A DNA stretch of 64,000 bases from Sulfitobacter sp. DFL-14 (GTDB lineage: Bacteria; Pseudomonadota; Alphaproteobacteria; Rhodobacterales; Rhodobacteraceae), in NCBI RefSeq assembly GCF_003335585.1, contig NZ_QBFD01000009.1, forward strand, positions 1 through 64,000, in the 5' to 3' direction. Of the stretch, positions 8,951 to 17,130 are shown piece by piece. Made by a program: the position numbers and the translations under genes. The notes under the pieces are model-generated. The model was not told the origin of the DNA, did not search any database, and saw only the letters and a list, made by a program, of their open reading frames with translations. Numbering within the stretch: position 1 is the first letter of the stretch; each line of letters begins with the position of its first letter.

Positions 8951-10084
8951 ATGTTTGATGAACCTAAGGTGATGTTCTGGCCAGTCGGCACAGGGGATAG
9001 CACAACTGTTGTCGTCCAGAATGGCATTGTTTTGCAGGTTGACTTGCGAGATCTTCATAGCGCTGGCGATGCAGACGATGATCATGCTGCCTTGGTCGAC
9101 AAACTCGTAGAAAACCTCCCCACAGTGAACGGCAAACCATATCTTTCAACCTTTGCTTTGACCCACCCTGATAAAGATCACATTCAGGGCTTCCACGATT
9201 TGCTTGATCGCGTCACGATTGGCGAAATCTGGTTTACCCCGCGCGTCTTCATCGAGAACGATCAGGATTTGTGCGATGATGCAGTAGCCTTCAAAGAAGA
9301 AGCCGAGCGCCGTGTTCAAGAAACGATCAACTCAGGTGGTGACGTTGGCGCAGGTGATCGGGTCAGACTCATCGGATACGATGCCCTTCTCAAAGAAGAT
9401 CACTTCGTCGGCTTCCCGGAAGATCGCCTGACTGTTCCTGGCAACTCGATAACAGAAATTGACGGTGTCGATTACGAGGGAGACTTCAACGCGTTCATCC
9501 ATGCACCATTCGCGGAAGAAACTGATGGTGACCGCAACAACACAAGCCTTTGCATGCAGGTTGTTCTGGGTGATAACCCTTCCAAAGGGGGCGTTCTCCT
9601 GTTCGGCGACATTGCCTACCCGCGTCTGCGCAAGATCATCGACAAGACCAAGGAGGCTGGCAACGAGGAGTACCTCGCCTGGAAAGTGTTCCTTGCACCG
9701 CATCATTGCAGCAAGTCGGCCATGTACCAAAAGGAAGGCGACAAAGAAGTTCTCAAGCAGGATATTCTTGATGATCTGGCGGAGTATCAGGTTGATGGCG
9801 GCGTGATTGTCGCCAGCAGCGAAAAAATTCCCTTGCAGAATGCATCTGGCGAAAATCCACCGCACGCAAAAGCGAAGAAACGCTACGAAGAAATCGCTGA
9901 TGGAGGTTTCCTCTGCACTCACGAGGATGGAGAAGACGGAGAGCCCCTGGTCTTTGATGTTTCCGACGGCGCGCTAGACGCTCCAGAAGTTGCGCAAGCG
10001 GCCGCTGCAAGGAAACTTGCCGATGCGGTTGATGATGCGCGCGGATCAGACAGCCCGCCCTCGGAACAGGTCGGGTATGGCTGA
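8951..10084 (+). CDS. MBL-fold (ComEC-like) hydrolase, first gene of ubiquitin-like operon
   Basis: 377 residues. A metallo-beta-lactamase fold is shown by the N-terminal strand FWPVGTGDSTTVVV, the metal motif THPDKDH (H72, D74, D76, H77), LLFGDIA and LAPHHCSKS. This is the ComEC/Rec2-like MBL subgroup rather than a beta-lactamase. There is no signal peptide or membrane helix, so it is cytosolic. After the fold comes a charged, probably disordered tail of about 45 residues that ends exactly in GYG. The next gene overlaps by 8 bases and encodes E2, E1 and JAB domains, so this tail with its terminal glycine may be the part that is adenylated and conjugated. The phosphodiester or nucleotide substrate is unknown. 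Codon use is less GC-extreme than in the transfer genes, which suggests later acquisition. Confidence 0.88.
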   Translation: MFDEPKVMFWPVGTGDSTTVVVQNGIVLQVDLRDLHSAGDADDDHAALVDKLVENLPTVNGKPYLSTFALTHPDKDHIQGFHDLLDRVTIGEIWFTPRVFIENDQDLCDDAVAFKEEAERRVQETINSGGDVGAGDRVRLIGYDALLKEDHFVGFPEDRLTVPGNSITEIDGVDYEGDFNAFIHAPFAEETDGDRNNTSLCMQVVLGDNPSKGGVLLFGDIAYPRLRKIIDKTKEAGNEEYLAWKVFLAPHHCSKSAMYQKEGDKEVLKQDILDDLAEYQVDGGVIVASSEKIPLQNASGENPPHAKAKKRYEEIADGGFLCTHEDGEDGEPLVFDVSDGALDAPEVAQAAAARKLADAVDDARGSDSPPSEQVGYG

Positions 10085-12359
10085 TTTCACGACGAGAGGG
10101 CAACAACTTGCACTCGACCAACTCCAAGATATCGCGGCAGCCAGCGATGATACGATTGATATCGTTGACGTAAAGCCACCTGCTGGCCAAGGCCTTTCTC
10201 TTGTTATTCGCGTGTCTATTGATACGAGCGGATACGCTTATGAAGATGGCGGCTTCGACTATAGAAGGCGCGAGCCGCTGAACATTTTCGTGTCGCCGCA
10301 TTTTCCAGTGGAACCGCCAAGGGTCTACTTCGCACACAAGCGCTTTCTCGGGCGCGCCCATGTGCAGTGGGGTGACTACCTCTGTTTGTACCAGGCAACG
10401 GATGTCGAATGGGCATCGCAGGATGGAATGTTTGGCCTGATCAAACGTCTGGACGATTGGCTGCGTGATGCTGCCCGCAATCAGCTTGACCCGGAGGATG
10501 CACCTCTTCACCCGCCAGTTGAATACACTTCCTCCGACATCAAACTTGCGGTCGAGATCGATGCGCCAGAGATTGAAGATGGGAAATCCTTCTGGCTTGG
10601 AACAGGAAAACTAACCAGACGGAATGACCATTGCTTTGATATTTCAGAATGGTCCGAGACGCCGAGCTCGCTGCCGAAGGATGAAAAGTTTGCCGCAGTC
10701 GTGCTGCTCAATCAGGCCATGCCGATGGAGTACCCTGACACGATCAGCAAACTCATCACGACGCTGGAAGCTCGCGGAGTTCCCTTCGATCTGCTGTTCT
10801 CAATCCTGAAAATATTTGCCCTGTGCCAACCTGATAACGAACCGCTCTACTTCATTCTTGGCGCGCCCATGAGGCGAAGAGCGGCGGATGAGCCATTACG
10901 ACAGCACCTCAGCGCCTGGAAGATGGATGCGGAGTATGTCAAAGCTCTCCAGGGCATAATTCTGGAAGAGAATACCGAGGCAACGCTGGAAGCCTGGAAG
11001 GTCGTTCTTGAGTGGGCAACCGAAGCCAAGACCGAATGGTGCCGCGTCTACGATAACCGTCCCGAGGTTACCTTTCGTCGGGACCAAGGCACCAAAGCCA
11101 GCTGGTTTCTTGGCAAGAAGATTGCGCTGTTGGGTTGTGGCGCGCTCGGCTCTCATATCGGTGAATACCTCGCTCGCGCTGGAGCCGAAAAAATTCGCCT
11201 GGTCGATTATTCAGCCGTCAATGCTGGCATCCTTGTTCGGCAGCAATTCCGAAACTATCAAGTCGGTTACTCAAAACAAAGCGCCTTGTCTGTACAGCTG
11301 CGTGCGATCAACCCAAAGGCAGACATCGATCATGAATTCGCCAACCTAACAAAAGGTTGGCCAGAGGCACTTAATATCAGTGATTTCGATCTTGTCATCG
11401 ATGCGACGGCGTCAAGACGGGTTGCCACCGCCTTGCAGCTTGATCTGACAAAGCACAATGATGTGCCGCCGATGCTACGATGCGCGATCAGCGCAAATGC
11501 ATCAAAAGGTATCGCCACTTTGAACATGCCTGGTTCAGCTTTTGGCCCTGCCGACCTATTGCGTCGCACCAAAGTCGCCGCAATGTCTGATAGCGGTTTG
11601 ACAGATTTCGCCGAAGCGTTTTGGCCATTCGATCAGCACGAGCGAGGGTTTCAACCCGAACCAGGTTGCTCCGAGCCTACCTTCGTGGGATCAGCTGCAG
11701 ATATCGCCTTTTTCGCATCCTCATTCTTCAACTTTGCAGCTTCGGCCTTGAGGGAGGGCGGTGACTCAAAGGCAACAGCATGTTTCGTTCGTGTGTCACA
11801 TGATGACGGCTCAATGTCCTCGCATCTTGTCCCGCTTTGCCAACCCAGTATCCACGTCGAGGCTCATCATGGATACCGCGTCCATCTCTCTCATCGCGCG
11901 CAATCAGCGATAGACAGTGAGATCAAGTCAAACGCCCGTACGGGCAGCGCTAAGGACGAAACTGGGGGTATCCTCCTTGGCGAAATTGATGATGCGCTGG
12001 GAATAATTTCGATTGATGTGGCCACAGGACCGCCGCCAGACAGCAAAAAGTCTCCCGAGCTTTTTGAGTGCGGCATTGAAGGGACGCACGCGCTTTGTGA
12101 ATTCCACGCAAAAGAAAGCGGCAACTCAACGAAGTTCGTTGGAGTCTGGCATACGCATCCTGTTTCCATACCAAAGCCAAGCATGGTAGATCTTGGCGCC
12201 ATGGCGCAGATACTCCATCTACAGGAAAAGACGCCGCGTCATGTTGTGATGCTGATCGTTGGTCATGCAGCCACGCGTCCGACCTGGCGCTTTCATCTGT
12301 TCAGGCGCAATGAATTTCAAGTCGTTACCCTTGCCGCTGGGGAGAGTGTCGATGAGTAG
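10077..12359 (+). CDS. E2-E1-JAB triple-domain ubiquitin-like conjugation/deconjugation protein
   Basis: 760 residues from ATG 10077, which overlaps the MBL stop by 8 bases. Residues 1-150 look like an E2 (UBC) domain: PHFPVEPPRVYF followed by GDYLCLYQ, with C103 as candidate thioester cysteine. Residues 160-340 are an unassigned linker. Residues 345-560 are an E1/ThiF adenylation domain with GCGALGS (353-359) and VIDATAS, and the candidate catalytic cysteine C531 in GCSEPTF. Residues 600-750 are a JAB/JAMM peptidase with E628 in ETGGILLGE and H692-x-H694-x10-D705. All catalytic residues are present, so both attachment and removal of a protein tag are expected. Cap2/Cap3 of type II CBASS and Bil/Bub systems have the same chemistries on separate or differently fused proteins. 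No separate ubiquitin-like protein is encoded here. Confidence 0.9.
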   Translation: MADFTTRGQQLALDQLQDIAAASDDTIDIVDVKPPAGQGLSLVIRVSIDTSGYAYEDGGFDYRRREPLNIFVSPHFPVEPPRVYFAHKRFLGRAHVQWGDYLCLYQATDVEWASQDGMFGLIKRLDDWLRDAARNQLDPEDAPLHPPVEYTSSDIKLAVEIDAPEIEDGKSFWLGTGKLTRRNDHCFDISEWSETPSSLPKDEKFAAVVLLNQAMPMEYPDTISKLITTLEARGVPFDLLFSILKIFALCQPDNEPLYFILGAPMRRRAADEPLRQHLSAWKMDAEYVKALQGIILEENTEATLEAWKVVLEWATEAKTEWCRVYDNRPEVTFRRDQGTKASWFLGKKIALLGCGALGSHIGEYLARAGAEKIRLVDYSAVNAGILVRQQFRNYQVGYSKQSALSVQLRAINPKADIDHEFANLTKGWPEALNISDFDLVIDATASRRVATALQLDLTKHNDVPPMLRCAISANASKGIATLNMPGSAFGPADLLRRTKVAAMSDSGLTDFAEAFWPFDQHERGFQPEPGCSEPTFVGSAADIAFFASSFFNFAASALREGGDSKATACFVRVSHDDGSMSSHLVPLCQPSIHVEAHHGYRVHLSHRAQSAIDSEIKSNARTGSAKDETGGILLGEIDDALGIISIDVATGPPPDSKKSPELFECGIEGTHALCEFHAKESGNSTKFVGVWHTHPVSIPKPSMVDLGAMAQILHLQEKTPRHVVMLIVGHAATRPTWRFHLFRRNEFQVVTLAAGESVDE

Positions 12360-13527
12360 CAAGTCTTTCAAATTCGGACTTGCGCTATCAGGCGGTGGCT
12401 CGCGAGCGGCAGCGTTTCATCTTGGATGTATGAGGGCTTTGAATGATCGCGGCATTCTCGATCAGGTCCTAACGCTTTCCACTGTATCCGGCGGAAGTGT
12501 GATTGGCGCGCTTTGGGCATACTCGGACGATAGTTTCGAAGAATTTGATCAACGCATGCAAATTATTCTGCGCAAAGGGCTGAAAAAGGGGATCATCCGA
12601 TACACCCTCTTTTCTGGCGAAGCGCCGAAGATCGTTGGGACGATCTTCACATCAGGCGTTCTCGCGGCGCTATGCTCGTCGGCAAGGCTTCTGATTTCTG
12701 CGCTTGGGCTTGTCGGCATCAAACATGCGAGCCTGGATTCATTGAAGCTACGTCTTCAAGCACCGCTTCCCAGATTTGCGAGCAGAACAACAGCCTTTGC
12801 ACGATTTCTTGACGATGAGTATTTCAAGGGAACCCTCCTCAAGGGGGTCAAACGCCAGAACCTGAAAATCATTATCAACGCGTCAGAGCTCAGAACCCAA
12901 TCGGCATTTCGCTATGGCTCAATGGAATCTGGATGTTGGAGATTTGGAACGCTAACCGAAGACACGTTAGTCGCAAAAGCTGTTGCGGCCAGTGCCTCGT
13001 TTCCAGCCATCCTTCCAGCTTTGGATGAACAGCAGCGCTACATAAAGCGCGGTGAAACGGCCACGCATCGAACAATCGTCAGTGACGGCGGCGTCTATGA
13101 TAACCTTGGGACGAGTTGCCTCATCCCTAAGCGCGATAGCAGTTTTAGCACGAATGTGAATGAGACTGATTTCATTATTGCCTGCGTCGCAGGCCAGGGC
13201 ATTCCCGATGGTTCCTCGCTACCATATTTTTGGCCGTCCCGAATGATCGAGACGATTAACACAATTCATCGTCGGACTCATTCAATAACATTCGATCTCT
13301 TGCACCGTCTCAAGGAAAGCGGTGAGATTAAGGGTTTTCTTTTGCCGTATCTTGGGCAGAACGATGCTGCCCTGCCGTGTCCGCCCCCTGACCTCGTAGC
13401 GCGTGACAAGACGTTTGATTACCCAACGAACTTCGATCCGATGTGTCAGGAAGACTTGGAGTTGATCGCAAAGCGTGGTGAACAGCTCACCAAAAACCTA
13501 ATCGAGACATATCATCCTGATCTTTGA
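12352..13527 (+). CDS. Patatin-like phospholipase, probable effector
   Basis: 391 residues from ATG 12352, overlapping the previous stop by 8 bases; a longer start at 12259 would lie inside the JAB domain and is not preferred. The oxyanion loop SGGGSRAAAFHLG (13-25), the nucleophile serine S49 in VSGGSVIG, and the dyad aspartate D245 in SDGGVYDNLG are all present. A hydrophobic stretch near residues 100-125 could associate with membrane. Patatin lipases are known effectors of CBASS (CapV) and other anti-phage systems, where they degrade membrane phospholipid and kill the infected cell. Tight coupling to the E2-E1-JAB gene suggests its activity is controlled by conjugation. How it senses a trigger without a cyclic nucleotide is unknown. 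Confidence 0.88.
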   Translation: MSSKSFKFGLALSGGGSRAAAFHLGCMRALNDRGILDQVLTLSTVSGGSVIGALWAYSDDSFEEFDQRMQIILRKGLKKGIIRYTLFSGEAPKIVGTIFTSGVLAALCSSARLLISALGLVGIKHASLDSLKLRLQAPLPRFASRTTAFARFLDDEYFKGTLLKGVKRQNLKIIINASELRTQSAFRYGSMESGCWRFGTLTEDTLVAKAVAASASFPAILPALDEQQRYIKRGETATHRTIVSDGGVYDNLGTSCLIPKRDSSFSTNVNETDFIIACVAGQGIPDGSSLPYFWPSRMIETINTIHRRTHSITFDLLHRLKESGEIKGFLLPYLGQNDAALPCPPPDLVARDKTFDYPTNFDPMCQEDLELIAKRGEQLTKNLIETYHPDL

Positions 13528-13557
13528 AAGATTGATTGGCGCATAGCCAGCGCCGTC

Positions 13558-14787
13558 CTAGTCTCGGTGAAGTTCAAAATGGGCCCAGTAGTGATTCACT
13601 TTATCGACTTGGACAGGTCGAAATGGCCAGAGATCACGCAAGACATCTGCATGCGGATGTCCAAAACTGCGATGCCCAGGATCCGAGCTAAAGATACTGA
13701 GCCCGGGTTCGATCATGGATGCAAGGCCGGTAAACCAATTGTTCTTTGAGCCATGATGGGGCACTTGAAACACTGTCGGCTGGAAAGATCGTTTGTGTCC
13801 CAAATATCCGACCAAAGACTGCCATTGATGGTCCGTACTTAGATTACCATCACCCGTATAGATAACTGAGCCGTCAAATTTTTCCTCGAACCACGGCCAG
13901 TTGGTCCGCCAATGGCCGATGGGACCTCCATATAAGAATAGGCTAAGATCGTTGAGCTGAGACTTCGGGAATGTCCGCACGTAATGATCCTTCAGTTCCC
14001 GTAGCGCATCCTTGCGATCATTGTCGGAGCTGTTTAGGAGGGCATCGCGCAAATCATTCACTCGCTCGACAAACCTCGCTACGTTCTGTGGCCTAGTCGT
14101 TGGATCGTTGTAGGGCACGAATTCCCAGAGGCTAGGGATGAACGCCGTGCCACGCGGATGCATCATCAGCATTTGGTAATGATGCCTTGCGCCTGACAGA
14201 TATGACATCCATTCGGCCATCCAGTCTTGGTCGCCTTTCTCCTGGCGGATCTCTGCTTCGGCTTCAATCTTCAACGGCAGATCGCCATCAGGGTCAAAGT
14301 CAGGCTCGCCGCCCCCGTCCGGATCAGCTGGTCCGTCACCATCAGAAAACGGCACAAAGACGATTTGATTGAACCCGTCACCGGCTTGATCGACTAAGTA
14401 TTGCGCTGGGTCGGTATAGAACGCAAATTCGGGATCGTCAGGTTCGAGCCCCTGCGCATATCCGATGGCGAGCCGGTGCCAAAGCGGGGCCCAAGGCAGC
14501 ATGAGGGTGCGCGTACCCACATCGTTGAGCAACTTCACCATCCCGCTGATATGGTCAGCGTCAAAATGAGAAATCACAACAAGATCTAGCCTGCGTCCAT
14601 CTACGCGGCTCTGGAACTTACCAAGAGCGTTCCTCACCAGCCGTTGTGACGAGGATGTGCCGCAATCATAAACCCATTGAAAATCCGGTCTCGAATGATG
14701 GTTAAAAGATGAACCAAGGGTAAGCCGCCCTGCGGAAAATAAGCCTTGGCCTACTGGGTGGAAACGATACTGGACATGTATTTTCAT
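13558..14787 (-). CDS. Second MBL-fold protein, convergent to the lipase operon
   Basis: 409 residues from ATG 14787, which follows GAAGG at a good distance. MBL metal ligands are visible in VVISHFDADHISGM (about residues 77-90), and further motifs YTGDGNLS and FQVPHHGSKNNW. A long insertion between the strands contains an acidic Asp/Gly-rich stretch near residues 150-165. It is related in fold to the MBL protein at 8951 but not a close copy. It converges on the lipase gene with 30 bases between stops. Promoter and terminator must therefore be its own. It could be an additional component, an antagonist, or unrelated cargo; the shared fold and adjacency favour a link. Confidence 0.82.
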   Translation of the reverse strand: MKIHVQYRFHPVGQGLFSAGRLTLGSSFNHHSRPDFQWVYDCGTSSSQRLVRNALGKFQSRVDGRRLDLVVISHFDADHISGMVKLLNDVGTRTLMLPWAPLWHRLAIGYAQGLEPDDPEFAFYTDPAQYLVDQAGDGFNQIVFVPFSDGDGPADPDGGGEPDFDPDGDLPLKIEAEAEIRQEKGDQDWMAEWMSYLSGARHHYQMLMMHPRGTAFIPSLWEFVPYNDPTTRPQNVARFVERVNDLRDALLNSSDNDRKDALRELKDHYVRTFPKSQLNDLSLFLYGGPIGHWRTNWPWFEEKFDGSVIYTGDGNLSTDHQWQSLVGYLGHKRSFQPTVFQVPHHGSKNNWFTGLASMIEPGLSIFSSDPGHRSFGHPHADVLRDLWPFRPVQVDKVNHYWAHFELHRD

Positions 14788-15352
14788 CAATAACCTTCAA
14801 AAACTTGCAACTATTTTCTGTGACTCCAGACTAGCAACTTTTCCAGCCAACCCAATAGGCCAATCGTGACCGATTGCATGACTCTGCAAGTTGCTGTGAA
14901 GCTCACCAATGACCGGAAGTGGCGCGCTCCGGCGGAACGTGGTTGGATGGATGTTGAGCCTTGCACCGATGACCGCTTTGGTTCGCTGCGTTTGCGAGAT
15001 TGATGGCATGGTTGAAGGACAGGTTTGGGCCGAACACGATGCTGCACCTGCGAAATAGGCTTCCATGCTGCGATGTGCGTGACTGTAATGGTGAAGGTTT
15101 CGACATGGGCAAGCCCCGTAAGCGGGGCCGGGCTGCTGAGGCTCCGCCCTGAATTCTGACCTTGCTGTATTCCTGTGCCAATACGTCTTGGCCTGTCTCA
15201 TCCTGAGCCATCCCAAGACGTTTGCCACATGGTCGCCTTCACGATCCGCTTTCAGCCCTGACGGGTCTGCATCCCTCTTGCAAGGCGGACGCTGCCGCCG
15301 GGCGAAGCCGAGGGGCTTTAGTCTTCGCCACCTGGCATAAGATTCAGAAGGG
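14788..15352. other. Gap of about 565 bases; no supported gene
   Basis: Long open frames exist on the minus strand but their translations are rich in Arg, Pro, Ser and His and show no domain, so they look like chance frames. A GC-rich inverted repeat (CAAGCCCCGTAAGCGGGG, about 15110-15127) could form a short hairpin. The segment near 14800-15060 is AT-richer than its surroundings. It probably holds the promoter of the minus-strand MBL gene and remnants of earlier insertions. Confidence 0.4.
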
Positions 15353-15622
15353 CTATGCGTCTGGCTTCTGGTCGAACAGAATAACGTGCGCGCCTTCTTC
15401 ACTGTCAGGGTTGCCTACCAGCACGAACGGCATATCCGACCCGTTCTTCTCGTAGAGACGGCGGTATTTCATCTGGCCGCTGAGCGGATCGCGCACTTGG
15501 TCATAGCGAAAGCTGTGCTGAACGCCGTCTTCGATCCAGGCCTTGACGCCATCGGGGGTCACCAGTGCAAGCGGCGCGCCGTCAAGCAAGATTGTCTCGC
15601 CAACGTTGAAAATCTCTTTCAT
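15353..15622 (-). CDS. Small conserved-looking hypothetical protein
   Basis: 89 residues. ATG 15622 is preceded by AGGAGA at 8 bases, a good ribosome site. The sequence has balanced composition (FNVGETILLDGAPLALV, then WIEDGVQHSFRYDQVRD) and a beta-rich pattern like a small single-domain protein. I recognise no family. It lies 159 bases downstream of another small minus-strand gene and may be cotranscribed with it. Confidence 0.6.
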   Translation of the reverse strand: MKEIFNVGETILLDGAPLALVTPDGVKAWIEDGVQHSFRYDQVRDPLSGQMKYRRLYEKNGSDMPFVLVGNPDSEEGAHVILFDQKPDA

Positions 15623-15781
15623 CTCATGGGTCTCCTATCGGTCTTCTTTGGTAGCGTTACAAACCGTCGTCGCCTTTGCAACGATCTCTGCCCCGCGTGT
15701 TCCCTCTCTCGGTGTCATTGCCCCGGATCACAATCGTGTCCTGCTCCGGTCGCTCGCGAGCATTTTAGGGCTGGAGGCGGT

Positions 15782-15961
15782 CTATCCCGCGTCCTCATAG
15801 GGCTCGTACCTCAGGTTCGCGCCGTCCGCCTGATCAAAGTCATCGGACCATCTGGTACGGCGCATGCCGCAGCTCCATTGGAATACGACGCCGACCTCGA
15901 CGTCTTCACCGTTTACCGACGCCCAAATGACTTCGACGGGGTAACCCGCATAATTCTTCAT
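15782..15961 (-). CDS. Very small hypothetical protein (59 aa)
   Basis: 59 residues, too short for most gene callers. ATG 15961 is preceded by CAGGAG with six bases between, and the frame ends at TAG 15784-15782. The product begins MKNYAGYPVEVIWASVNGE and is acidic, with three tryptophans and an aromatic C-terminus. The good ribosome site and non-random composition support translation. It is followed on the same strand by the 89-residue gene. No family is recognised. Confidence 0.5.
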   Translation of the reverse strand: MKNYAGYPVEVIWASVNGEDVEVGVVFQWSCGMRRTRWSDDFDQADGANLRYEPYEDAG

Positions 15962-16064
15962 GCTCTTCTCCTGACCTCCATTTGGTCGGAGCCGCAGTAA
16001 TCAGGTGGCAGGTATCTGCCTGTACCTATATATGCTTGGCCACCACAAAACGGAGTTTAGTAAC

Positions 16065-16484
16065 TTGCTTTACAGGCCTCTACATATTGCGCTCTTTCTG
16101 GGCGCGGCTTCATCCTCCGTCGCGGCCGAGTGGGAGATCGGCTTGTCGCGAGGTCTGGACACCTATGCTGCGACTGCAAACGACGGGACTTTGCTCTTAG
16201 TTTGCGACCCAGACCGTGTCTACAACCCAAACGTGAGCCATGCGTACTTTTTGTCGCGTCAAAGCGATGGCAAAGCGCCACAACGCATTGTCTTTCTCGC
16301 GGCGACCGGAGAGCAGGCTGCCTTTTCTGTGCAGGACGGGATCGCAACGCAACGGGATGCTGATCCTTCCGAATGGGCACAGCTCATCGATATGATCGAG
16401 GCGGGCGGTCAGATCGCTGTCGTGACCGCACGCGATGCCTTTACGCTGGATCAGGACGCGCTGCCCGGGCTTCGATGCCGCTGA
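16065..16484 (+). CDS. Secreted hypothetical protein
   Basis: 139 residues from TTG 16065, chosen because GGAG (16052-16055) stands 9 bases upstream and because this start gives a clean signal peptide: LYRPLHIALFLGAASSSVAA followed by EWEIG. A GTG at 16005 in the same frame would put an unusual hydrophilic stretch before it. The mature part is about 118 residues, probably beta-rich and periplasmic. Its last 44 bases overlap the 3' end of the convergent gene. No family is recognised. Confidence 0.55.
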   Translation: MLYRPLHIALFLGAASSSVAAEWEIGLSRGLDTYAATANDGTLLLVCDPDRVYNPNVSHAYFLSRQSDGKAPQRIVFLAATGEQAAFSVQDGIATQRDADPSEWAQLIDMIEAGGQIAVVTARDAFTLDQDALPGLRCR

Positions 16485-17130
16485 TCTTTTGAGTGAGCTC
16501 TTCGATCTCGGAGTGCAGCAGCGCCTTACCGAAGGCGGATAACAGCTGCGTCACCCCATAGACGTTGAGAGGGTCATCAATGCTTGTCTGCAACGCCGCC
16601 ACAAGGGTGGCGTCGAGCCTGATCATCGATTTCATAAAGGGGGCACCAGTGCCTTTGGGCTCGGCCAGGCGTGGTCGTGCAGCGGAGGCAATCTCATGCC
16701 AGGTTGCGGTGTCGCGCAGGTTTTGCATGCGGGCGCGAACCGCTTTGATCAAGGCACGCCGAACGTAGTCCGGGTCAAGGCCAGATCGTTCTGCCAGCGC
16801 ATCAATCCGTGCCTGATCCTCAGCCCCGATGCGCACGTAATAGGTTCGAGACTGCGCTTCGGTGCTATTGCTGCAAGCATCGTCCGCCAACGGCTGGGTG
16901 GATACCCCTGGGTTGATGCGCGCCGTTTCAGCCGAGGCTGCCTTTTCCCCTTTCCGGGGTTCTTTCTTGTCCACTGAATTTGCCGCTGGGCCTTCTGTCG
17001 CGACCGCTGCCGCCGTACTCTGATTGAATGCGGCATATTTCGTGGCGCTCGTGGCGAACTGCCGCGATCGCGCCAGCCTGTCTTCGTTCGAGACAGCGGT
17101 CCCGGACCGGTTTGGAATCTTCCTAACCAT
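16441..17130 (-). CDS. ParA-partner / VirC2-like DNA-binding protein
   Basis: 229 residues from ATG 17130, which overlaps the ParA stop by 8 bases; this coupling decides the start. The N-terminal 100 residues are polar and low-complexity. The central part YYVRIGAEDQARIDALAERSG followed by VRRALIKAVRARM resembles a ribbon-helix-helix or short helical DNA-binding module. In Ti plasmids VirC1 (ParA-like) and VirC2 (RHH) form such a pair and promote relaxosome assembly at oriT. The neighbours here (relaxase, VirD4) fit that role; a ParB-like partition role is the alternative. Confidence 0.6.
   Translation of the reverse strand: MVRKIPNRSGTAVSNEDRLARSRQFATSATKYAAFNQSTAAAVATEGPAANSVDKKEPRKGEKAASAETARINPGVSTQPLADDACSNSTEAQSRTYYVRIGAEDQARIDALAERSGLDPDYVRRALIKAVRARMQNLRDTATWHEIASAARPRLAEPKGTGAPFMKSMIRLDATLVAALQTSIDDPLNVYGVTQLLSAFGKALLHSEIEELTQKISGIEARAARPDPA

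Noticed and set aside
8951..13527. Labelling the ubiquitin-like island as CBASS
   Set aside because: No CD-NTase or other cyclic-nucleotide synthase is visible, so the CBASS name is not justified.
14797..15402. 201-codon minus-strand frame in the gap after the second MBL gene
   Set aside because: Low-complexity Arg/Ser/His/Pro composition and overlap with a better-supported small gene.
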